This document shows, piece by piece, positions 8,624-15,237 of a stretch of 51,907 bases of DNA (position 1 is its first letter; each line of letters starts with the position of its first letter). Both the position numbers and the translations under genes were made by a program. The DNA lies in NCBI GenBank assembly GCA_047618185.1, contig JBLHKZ010000005.1, positions 1-51,907 on the forward strand. The letters are read 5' to 3'. This DNA is from JAYPEY01 sp047618185 (GTDB taxonomy: Bacteria > Verrucomicrobiota > Verrucomicrobiia > Limisphaerales > JAYPEY01). Under the pieces are notes generated by a model that ran no database searches, had not been told where the DNA came from, and saw nothing but the letters and a program-made list of their open reading frames with translations.

Positions 8624-9370
8624 CTAGCCGCGGCCGATGTAGGGCATGTCGGTCGCCATGACGGTCATGAACTGCACGTTGGCGTTGAGGGGGAGGTTGG
8701 CCATGTAGAGGACGGCGTTGGCGACGTTTTGCACATCCATTCGGGGTTCGACCTTCGTGCTGCCGTCGGCCTGGGCGACGCCATTGGCCATCTTGGTCGT
8801 CATGTCGGTGGCGGCGTTGCCAATGTCGATCTGGCCGCAGGCGATGTTGTATTTGCGGCAATCGAGCGAGGTGGATCGGGTCAGGCCAGTGACGGCGTGC
8901 TTGGTCGCGGTGTAGGGAGCGGACATCGGACGCGGGACGTGAGCCGAGATGGAGCCGTTGTTGATGATCCGCCCTCCCATGGGATCCTGCGCTTTCATGG
9001 TCCGGATCGCCGCCTGCGTGCAGAGAAACACCCCGGTGAGATTCACGTCGACCGCCTCGCGCCATTGCTCGATCGGCAGATCCTCCAACGGAACGGAGGG
9101 TGTGAAAACGCCGGCGTTGTTGAACAGCACGTCGAGCCGGCCAAAGGCCTCGGTCGTCGCGGCGAAGAGGCGTTGGATCGATTCGGGATCGGTGATGTCG
9201 GTCGGATGAACGAGCGCGCGGGATTTGGCGTCGCCGGCGAGATCGGCGGTTTCGTTAAGGGCGTCTTCACGGCGTCCGGCAAGCGCGACGGAGAATCCGT
9301 CATTCAAAAGAGCGAGCGCGCAGCTCCGGCCAATGCCGGAACCCGCGCCAGTGACAATAGCGGTTTTCAT
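8624..9370 (-). CDS. Short-chain dehydrogenase/reductase (SDR) family oxidoreductase
   Basis: A protein of 248 residues. The start at 9370 is taken because the fold begins immediately (MKTAIVTGAGSGIG); the upstream in-frame extension is repeat-derived. Classical SDR motifs: TGAGSGIG at 7-14 (NAD(P) binding), DIT near 58-60, NNAG at 84-87, catalytic Ser140, Tyr153 and Lys157 (YTATK). Arg33-Arg34 after the second strand favours NADP(H). The substrate cannot be inferred. Cytosolic, monocistronic, convergent with the BNR gene. Confidence 0.9.
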   Translation of the reverse strand: MKTAIVTGAGSGIGRSCALALLNDGFSVALAGRREDALNETADLAGDAKSRALVHPTDITDPESIQRLFAATTEAFGRLDVLFNNAGVFTPSVPLEDLPIEQWREAVDVNLTGVFLCTQAAIRTMKAQDPMGGRIINNGSISAHVPRPMSAPYTATKHAVTGLTRSTSLDCRKYNIACGQIDIGNAATDMTTKMANGVAQADGSTKVEPRMDVQNVANAVLYMANLPLNANVQFMTVMATDMPYIGRG

Positions 9371-9447
9371 TTCGGGGTGAAGTGTAGCGGTGAGTCTGTG
9401 ACGGCGCAGGTTCAATCTTGGGCTTGATTCGCGGCGTGTTTTCTTGT

Positions 9448-9572
9448 GGAGCGCGACTGTGTCGTCCCGACCAGTCGCAGTCATGTCCGAATGACCGGGA
9501 GCCACAATTTGGGAGAACAGGCTTGTCCGTGCTAATCCTCTGCGACTGGTCGGGACGACACAGGCGCGCTCC
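9448..9572. repeat. Inverted doublet of the CTGGTCGGGACGACACAG repeat
   Basis: Arms 9448-9480 and 9540-9572 (core CTGCGACTGGTCGGGACGAC) are reverse complements with a 59-base spacer. A third, solitary copy is at 20954-20986. It occupies the gap upstream of the SDR gene and the toxin-antitoxin pair. Confidence 0.8.
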
Positions 9573-9653
9573 GATGGGGGCAGCTGCCAGTCGCATTTCT
9601 TTGCATATGCGCGTGGAATGTTATGACGGTTGACGCCCCGTTAGTGTCGCGCG

Positions 9654-9902
9654 ATGCTGGGAACCATGAATTTCCCGGAAATAGAACGAATCACGATTGA
9701 TCCCAGCGTCATGGGCGGGAAGCCGTGCATTCGCGGAATGAGGGTCACCGTCGGGACGATTACCGGATTGCTCGCCGCTGGTTCGGACCGGGAGGAGATT
9801 CTCAAGCTTTATCCCTACGTTGAAGATGCGGATATCGCGGCCGCGCTCGCCTACGCGACGTGGCGATCCGAGGAGCAGGAACTTCCACTGGCGACGATCT
9901 GA
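9654..9902 (+). CDS. DUF433 family antitoxin
   Basis: A protein of 82 residues from ATG 9654 (ATG 9666 also possible, giving 78). The sequence ITIDPSVMGGKPCIRGMRVT followed by a helical LLAAGSDREEILKLYPYVED and AALAYATW is the signature of DUF433 (PF04255), a VapB-like winged HTH antitoxin. Six bases separate it from the DUF5615 gene, the standard order of this toxin-antitoxin family. Autoregulation through its HTH is expected from the family; no operator was identified. The REPIN-like doublet lies just upstream. Confidence 0.9.
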   Translation: MLGTMNFPEIERITIDPSVMGGKPCIRGMRVTVGTITGLLAAGSDREEILKLYPYVEDADIAAALAYATWRSEEQELPLATI

Positions 9903-9908
9903 GGCAAG

Positions 9909-10289
9909 GTGACATTCCTGATCGACATGAACCTGTCGCCTGAATGGACGGTGGCATTTCAATCGGTCGATTTGGAGGCGGTGCATTGGAGCGGGGTGGG
10001 CGCGCCCGATGCGCCGGATTCTGAAATTTTCCAATATGCCAGAGACAACGGCATGATTGTATTCACCCACGACCTGGATTTCAGCGCGTTGCTGTTTCAT
10101 TCGCAGGCTGATTCTCCGAGTGTGATTCAGCTTCGATCCGAGGACACCCGACCGCGGACGATGGCGTCAGTCGTAATCGGCGCGATTCGGGAAACGGAGG
10201 CCCAACTGAAGAGCGGCGCCTTGCTGACCGTGGACCCGCGTCGGAACAGGATTCATTTATTGCCAATTGGTTCTTCGAAACGGGAATAA
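9909..10289 (+). CDS. DUF5615 PIN-like toxin
   Basis: A protein of 126 residues with GTG start at 9909, preceded closely by GAGG. The N-terminus FLIDMNLSP places an Asp6 / Asn8 pair at the first active-site strand, and THDLDF at 53-58 supplies Asp55 and Asp57. This is the pattern of DUF5615 (PF18480), related to PIN/Mut7-C ribonucleases. It is the expected partner of the DUF433 antitoxin immediately upstream and full length for the family. RNase activity is inferred from family, not visible. All key acidic residues appear present, so the module may be functional. Confidence 0.88.
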   Translation: MTFLIDMNLSPEWTVAFQSVDLEAVHWSGVGAPDAPDSEIFQYARDNGMIVFTHDLDFSALLFHSQADSPSVIQLRSEDTRPRTMASVVIGAIRETEAQLKSGALLTVDPRRNRIHLLPIGSSKRE

Positions 10290-10449
10290 CACGGATTGCG
10301 CGCTCAATCGAGAGAGGTATTGTCATTAGCGGTCCTCCTGGCTTTTGGAGCGGCGCGTCCCGAAATTCGGCATCCAACCAATTTGGTGTCTTGGCATGAA
10401 GCCCTCGAAAGGACGATGAGATTTCCTCCCTGCTGGCTTTTGGCAGCAA

Positions 10450-11001
10450 TACGATTTCGGCGAGGCGCTCGACGGTGATCTCGTCGACGAAATTCTGGTC
10501 GATGAATTCCATCACGCGTCGCAGTTCTTGAAAGTGCTCGCGCTGGTCCTCGGGGGTGGCGATGGGGTGCATCAGGCCGACGAGGCCGATGATCTTGCCG
10601 GCGGTGTCGAATAGCGGGGCTTTGCTGGAGACAAACCACCTTGGCGTGCCGCGGACATGCGGGACGAGCCAGATTTCATTGAGCAGCGGTTCGCCCGATT
10701 CCACGACGCGTCTGTCTTCGGATTCGTAGGCGTCGGCGAGCAGGGCGGGGAAGAAGTCGCGATTGCGTCGGCCGATCAATTCCTCCTCCTGTTTCAGGCC
10801 GTAGGTTTCGAGCGTTCCGGCGTTGGCGCGGACGTAGCGGCTTTCGCTGTCTTTTACAAAGAGGGACGATCCGGGCGCCTGGGCCATGATTCGCGTCATC
10901 GGGTCAATGGCTGGATTGCGCGCGAAGAAATCGGATTGAAAGGATTTGGCGGCTGGAGCGTCGATGATCGAAATATACAAAAATGAGCTTGTCGAATACA
11001 A
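10450..11001 (-). pseudogene. Truncated PAS-domain AraC-family regulator
   Basis: Reads from about 11001 (TTG; TTG 10980 also possible; no good ATG). A PAS domain is clear: SLFVKDSESRYVRANAGTLE, then YGLKQEEELIGRRNRDFFP, then RWFVSSKAPLFDTAGKIIGL. It continues into the first turn of an AraC helix-turn-helix region (VMEFIDQNFVDEITVERLAE) and there the similarity ends: the usual second HTH, which should follow LAEIAGLS, is missing. The frame stays open for another ~120 codons of unrelated sequence and overlaps the toxin gene on the other strand, which I regard as chance. Without the DNA-binding domain it is probably non-functional. Divergent to the following DUF1501 operon, which an intact version might have controlled. 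Confidence 0.65.
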
Positions 11002-11108
11002 GACGCGGGAAAGCGCTGGTTTTATGGTTCGAGCCTGTCAATATTGCTGGCGATTCCGTATGCCGATGATCGGCGACGGTTGGAAGCGCCAATTGAACGA
11101 ACAAAGTT

Positions 11109-12494
11109 ATGCTGGATTTTCTTTCTGAAAAAAACGCGGCGATCTGCGGCGGAAGTCATCTCTCGCGCAGGGAGTTTCTTCAGGTCGGAGCGCTGAGCGC
11201 CGCCGGTCTATCGCTGCCGCAGTACCTCGCGGCGAAGGAGAACAATGGAGTGCGGCCCGGGAACGATGAGAAGGCCTGCATCATGATCTTCAATCTGGGC
11301 GGCCCGAGCCAGCTGGATCTGTGGGACATGAAGCCCAACGCGCCGAGGGAGATTCGCGGCCCCTTCAAGCCGATTCGCACCAAGTCGCCGGATATCGATA
11401 TCTCCGAGATCCTGCCCCTCCACGCGAAGATCGCGGACAAGTTTTCGCTGGTGCGCTCGTGCCATCACGATGGGGCGGCGGTGCATGACGCGGGCTGGCA
11501 GATGCTGCAGACCGGGCGGCGATTCACCGGCGGGATTCATACGCCGCATGCCGGCGCAGTCGTGAGTTATTTAAAGGGACGCAAGACGGACCTGCCTCCC
11601 TTTGTCGTGCTGCCCGAGTTGATGGGGCGGGGCGGTGGCAATCTGCCCAATGGCCAGGCCGGGGGATTCCTTGGCAAGGCGCACGATCCGTTTGCGCTGA
11701 TGGCGGATCCTTCCAAACCAAATTTCAAAGTGCCGGATCTGTTGCCGCCGGATCTAATCGGGGCGCATCGATTGGATCGCCGCCGCACGATGCGCGAGCT
11801 GGTCGATCAGACGGTGAAGAGTTTTGAGGCGAGCGAGGACGCTCGCCTGCTGGATGAGAATTTCCATGCGGCTTTTCGGATGATGACCAGCGAACAGGCG
11901 CGCAGCGCGTTCGATCTGGAGAAGGAGCCGCGGAAGGTTCGCGAACGTTACGGCATGTCACGCTTTGGGCAGTGCTGCCTGCTGGCGCGGCGACTCGTCG
12001 AAAACGGCGTGCGATTCGTGACCATCAATACTTTCCTGACGGTCTTTGGCGAAACGACATGGGACATTCACGGCTCCAAGCCTTTCACGTCAATCGAGGG
12101 CATGAAGAATGTGGTGTGCCCGCTTTACGATCAGGGTTACTCGGCGCTGATTGAGGATCTGCACCAACGCGGCATGCTCGACAACACCATGGTCACCGGG
12201 CTGAGCGAATTTGGCCGCACGCCGAAGGTGAATCCGGCCGGCGGGCGTGATCACTGGCCGCAATGTTTTACCGTTTCCTTCGCGGGCGGCGGGGTCAAAG
12301 GCGGCCGCGTTGTTGGCGCGAGCGATCCGATTGGCGGCTTTCCTGCTGAGCGGCCGGTTGATCCGGCGAATGTTGTCGCCACGATCTTCGAGAGCCTGGG
12401 GCTGGATCACACGAGTCACCTGCCTGGACCGGCGGGACGTCCGTTTGGTCTGGTCGATTTTGGCAAGCACCCGATCAAGGAGCTCTTCGCCTGA
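11109..12494 (+). CDS. DUF1501 protein, Tat-exported
   Basis: A protein of 461 residues starting at ATG 11109. Ser19-Arg20-Arg21-Glu-Phe-Leu is a Tat twin-arginine motif followed by a hydrophobic stretch, so export in folded form is expected. The body matches DUF1501 (PF07394, alkaline-phosphatase/sulfatase-like fold): ACIMIFNLGGPSQLDLWDMK, LVRSCHHDGAAVHDAGWQML, RRLVENGVRFVTIN, TGLSEFGRTPKVN and GRDHWPQCFTVSFAGGGVKG. His and Asp residues in those blocks are candidate metal ligands. Its stop overlaps the start of the next gene (TGATG), so translation is probably coupled with the DUF1549/DUF1553 cytochrome. This pair is a hallmark of PVC genomes; biochemical role unknown. Confidence 0.92.
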   Translation: MLDFLSEKNAAICGGSHLSRREFLQVGALSAAGLSLPQYLAAKENNGVRPGNDEKACIMIFNLGGPSQLDLWDMKPNAPREIRGPFKPIRTKSPDIDISEILPLHAKIADKFSLVRSCHHDGAAVHDAGWQMLQTGRRFTGGIHTPHAGAVVSYLKGRKTDLPPFVVLPELMGRGGGNLPNGQAGGFLGKAHDPFALMADPSKPNFKVPDLLPPDLIGAHRLDRRRTMRELVDQTVKSFEASEDARLLDENFHAAFRMMTSEQARSAFDLEKEPRKVRERYGMSRFGQCCLLARRLVENGVRFVTINTFLTVFGETTWDIHGSKPFTSIEGMKNVVCPLYDQGYSALIEDLHQRGMLDNTMVTGLSEFGRTPKVNPAGGRDHWPQCFTVSFAGGGVKGGRVVGASDPIGGFPAERPVDPANVVATIFESLGLDHTSHLPGPAGRPFGLVDFGKHPIKELFA

Positions 12495-14752
12495 TGAGTA
12501 TGGCTTCCAAGAGTTTCATAGGGCTGGCGATCGGGTTGGGAGTCATCGCATTCGCAAGCGCAGGCTTTTCAGCTGAGACCGAAACGGATGCGTCGAAGGA
12601 GTGGAGCTTTCGTCATCATGTGCTCCCGGTTTTGTCCAAGGCCGGTTGCAATGGCGGCGGCTGCCACGGCGCGCTGGCGGGCAAGGGCGGCTTTCGACTG
12701 AGCCTGCATGGCTACGATCCGGTTTCCGATCATTACAACATCACCCGCGACGCGGGCGGCCGGCGGACGGAGTATTCCGATCCCGCGCGAAGCTTGTTGC
12801 TGACAAAACCCACGACGGCGATTCGCCACAAGGGCGGCAAACGGCTTGAGCCGGGTTCGAAGGATTATCAAGTGGTGGCGGAGTGGATCGCGGCCGGCGC
12901 GAAGCCGCCGACGGACGCCGACCGGACCTTGGAGCGTCTGGAGGTCACTCCGAAAACCGCGACGTTGAAGAAAGGCGATTCGCAATCGATGACCGTGCGC
13001 GCGCATTACAGCGACGGCAGCGTGGAGGACGTGACCGACTGGGCGAAATACACTTCGGCCGATGAAACCGTCGCGGAGGTTGACGAGAAGACCGGCGAGG
13101 TAAATGTGATCGGCCATGGGGAAGGAGCGATCACGGTCTGGTTTTCCAGTCGGGTTGAGCTTGCCCGAGTGACCTCGCCTTATCCGAACAGCATTGCGGC
13201 GGAGGTTTACGAGCAGGCGCCGCGGCAAAATTTCATCGACGATCTCGTGCTTGATCAATTGCAGGGATTGAATCTTAAGCCCTCGCCCAGGGCATTGGAT
13301 TCGGAGTTTGTTCGCCGCGCCTATCTGGATGCGATCGGCGCGCTGCCGACGCCGGCGGAAACGGTGGCTTTTCTCAAGGACGGCGCGCCGGACAAACGGC
13401 AACGGTTGATTCGCGATTTGCTCGCGCGTTCGGAGTATGTGGATTACTGGACTTACCGTTGGTCGGATGTGCTTCTGGTCAATGGCCGCCTGCTGCGCCC
13501 GGACGCGGTAAAATCCTACTACAACTGGTTGAAGGACGAAGTGGCGTCGAACGCGCCCTGGGACGAGCTCGTGCGGGAGGTGGTCACGTCGTCGGGCGAC
13601 AGCCTGGTCAATGGCGCGTCGAATTTCTACGCGGTGCATCAGGACCCCGAGACCATGGCCGAGAATGTCAGTCAGGCGTTCATGAGCCTTTCGATCGGCT
13701 GCGCCAAATGTCACAACCACCCATTGGAGAAATGGACCAACGATCAGTATTACTCCTTTGCAAATCTCTTTTCGCGCGTGCGCGCCAAGGGCTGGGGCGG
13801 CGACGCGCGCAATGGCGATGGCAAGCGCACGATTTATGTGGCTTCGCGAGGCGACCTGATTCAGCCCCGCACCGGCAAACCGCAGCCGCCCTCGCCGCTC
13901 GACGGAGAGTTCATTCCGGCGGACTCGACAAGGGATCGCCGCGAGTATCTTGCGGACTGGCTGACCTCGCCGGAGAATCCCTATTTCACGCGCTCGATCG
14001 CCAATCGAGTCTGGGCCGCGTTCTTTGGTGTTGGACTCGTGGATCCGGTCGACGATTTGCGAGTTTCAAATCCGGCGAGCAATGAGGCGTTGCTCAATGC
14101 GCTCGCTGATTTCGTGGTGGAGAACGATTACGATCTGAAGGCGTTGATGGGGCTGATCATGAACAGCGAAACCTACCAACGGAGCGCGGATTCGCTGCCG
14201 GAGAATCGGGACGAACAGCGTTACTTCTCGCGTTACTACCCGCGGCGACTGATGGCGGAGGTATTGCACGACGCGGTGGCGGACATTACGACGCGGCCCA
14301 GTGTGTTTGAGAACCTGATGAATCGCGACGGAAGCAAGACCAATACGGAATTTTACAACAAGGACACGCGCGCGCTGCAGCTCTATGACTCGGCGGTGGA
14401 TAATTACTTCCTGAAAATCTTTGGCCGCAACAAGCGCGACATCACTTGCGAGTGCGAGCGTTCGAACCAGCCGAGCATGGTGCAGGTCCTGCATCTGTCG
14501 AACGGCGACACGCTGAACGGTAAACTCCGGCACGAGGGCGGGTGTGTGACGCAGGCGATGTCCGGCGCCGCGGATGATGCCGAAGTTGTCGATCGCGCCT
14601 ACTTGCTGTGTCTTTCGCGCTATCCGACCGAGAAGGAGCGAACCGGGCTGGCGAAGATGCTGACGTCGACGCCCGCGAAGGAAAAGCGGCTGGCGGTCGA
14701 GGATATGTTCTGGGCGCTGATGACCAGCCGGGAGTTTTTGTTTCAACATTGA
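12494..14752 (+). CDS. PSCyt1-Big2-DUF1549-DUF1553 planctomycete-type cytochrome
   Basis: A protein of 752 residues. Signal peptide to about residue 27; a haem-like motif GCNGGGCHGA (Cys52, Cys57, His58; four residues between the Cys, so an atypical CX4CH); a bacterial Ig-like Big_2 domain at about 145-230 (LEVTPKTATLKKGDSQSM); DUF1549 from about 245 with a classical CAKCHNHP site (Cys403, Cys406, His407); DUF1553 from about 490 to the end (REYLADWLTSPENPYFTRSI, YYPRRLMAEVLHDAVADI). It overlaps the DUF1501 stop by one base and is followed after two bases by a lipoprotein gene, so it is the second gene of a four-gene operon. Periplasmic; proposed but unproven redox role. Confidence 0.92.
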   Translation: MSMASKSFIGLAIGLGVIAFASAGFSAETETDASKEWSFRHHVLPVLSKAGCNGGGCHGALAGKGGFRLSLHGYDPVSDHYNITRDAGGRRTEYSDPARSLLLTKPTTAIRHKGGKRLEPGSKDYQVVAEWIAAGAKPPTDADRTLERLEVTPKTATLKKGDSQSMTVRAHYSDGSVEDVTDWAKYTSADETVAEVDEKTGEVNVIGHGEGAITVWFSSRVELARVTSPYPNSIAAEVYEQAPRQNFIDDLVLDQLQGLNLKPSPRALDSEFVRRAYLDAIGALPTPAETVAFLKDGAPDKRQRLIRDLLARSEYVDYWTYRWSDVLLVNGRLLRPDAVKSYYNWLKDEVASNAPWDELVREVVTSSGDSLVNGASNFYAVHQDPETMAENVSQAFMSLSIGCAKCHNHPLEKWTNDQYYSFANLFSRVRAKGWGGDARNGDGKRTIYVASRGDLIQPRTGKPQPPSPLDGEFIPADSTRDRREYLADWLTSPENPYFTRSIANRVWAAFFGVGLVDPVDDLRVSNPASNEALLNALADFVVENDYDLKALMGLIMNSETYQRSADSLPENRDEQRYFSRYYPRRLMAEVLHDAVADITTRPSVFENLMNRDGSKTNTEFYNKDTRALQLYDSAVDNYFLKIFGRNKRDITCECERSNQPSMVQVLHLSNGDTLNGKLRHEGGCVTQAMSGAADDAEVVDRAYLLCLSRYPTEKERTGLAKMLTSTPAKEKRLAVEDMFWALMTSREFLFQH

Positions 14753-14754
14753 AG

Positions 14755-15237
14755 ATGGACTGGTTTCGATTTTCCATTGGCCTCGTCGCGGCTGTGTTGC
14801 TGGGCTGTTCGCCGGGTTCCGATCCTGATCTCTCGGGGGATGTTTCCGGTGTCGCGAGTGGTAAGGCGCATGAAACGAAAATCGAGAAAACGATGCCGGA
14901 TTCAATTGATTTCCTGGTTGAGGATTTGTCGGCGTGCGGTGGTCGTTGGATGAACGGGTTATTTGCTCCAATTGAATTGCCAGTCGGCGCGCCCGCGAAC
15001 GAAGTGGTCGTGAAACATTTGGGCGCCGCGACACCTCATGAGGTCCTCTCGGTGAGGGATGTGGAGATTGAATTTGCCGGTAAGTATACCGCCGCCCGAA
15101 TCAAGACCGAACGTGGCGAGCGAGTGGTCTTGATGAAATACACGGATTCCTCTGGCTGGTGGAGCCGGTCATACGAGGCATTCAAGCCCATACACAAGCG
15201 CGCGGCGCAATTCCAAGACGCGGCCTCACGGGAGTAG
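14755..15237 (+). CDS. Small hypothetical lipoprotein in the cytochrome operon
   Basis: A protein of 160 residues starting at ATG 14755, two bases after the preceding stop. The N-terminus MDWFRFSIGLVAAVLLGCSP carries a lipobox (LLGC, Cys18), then a Ser/Asp/Gly-rich linker and a compact domain (FLVEDLSACGGRWMNG, ARIKTERGERVVLMKYTDSS). I do not recognise the domain. Its stop TAG is immediately followed by the ATG of the WD40-cytochrome gene, so the two are very likely co-translated and may be partners. A longer upstream in-frame reading overlaps the DUF1553 gene and is rejected. Confidence 0.75.
   Translation: MDWFRFSIGLVAAVLLGCSPGSDPDLSGDVSGVASGKAHETKIEKTMPDSIDFLVEDLSACGGRWMNGLFAPIELPVGAPANEVVVKHLGAATPHEVLSVRDVEIEFAGKYTAARIKTERGERVVLMKYTDSSGWWSRSYEAFKPIHKRAAQFQDAASRE

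Noticed and set aside
8579..9427. Plus-strand frame over the SDR gene
   Set aside because: Gly/Val/Asp-rich mirror reading of the SDR gene; the SDR motifs are complete on the minus strand.
10296..10478. Small plus-strand frame (60 codons) after the toxin gene
   Set aside because: No ribosome site or similarity; it lies in what looks like inserted or repeat sequence.
12569..13720. Open frame of 383 codons on the minus strand
   Set aside because: Shadow of the DUF1549/DUF1553 gene.
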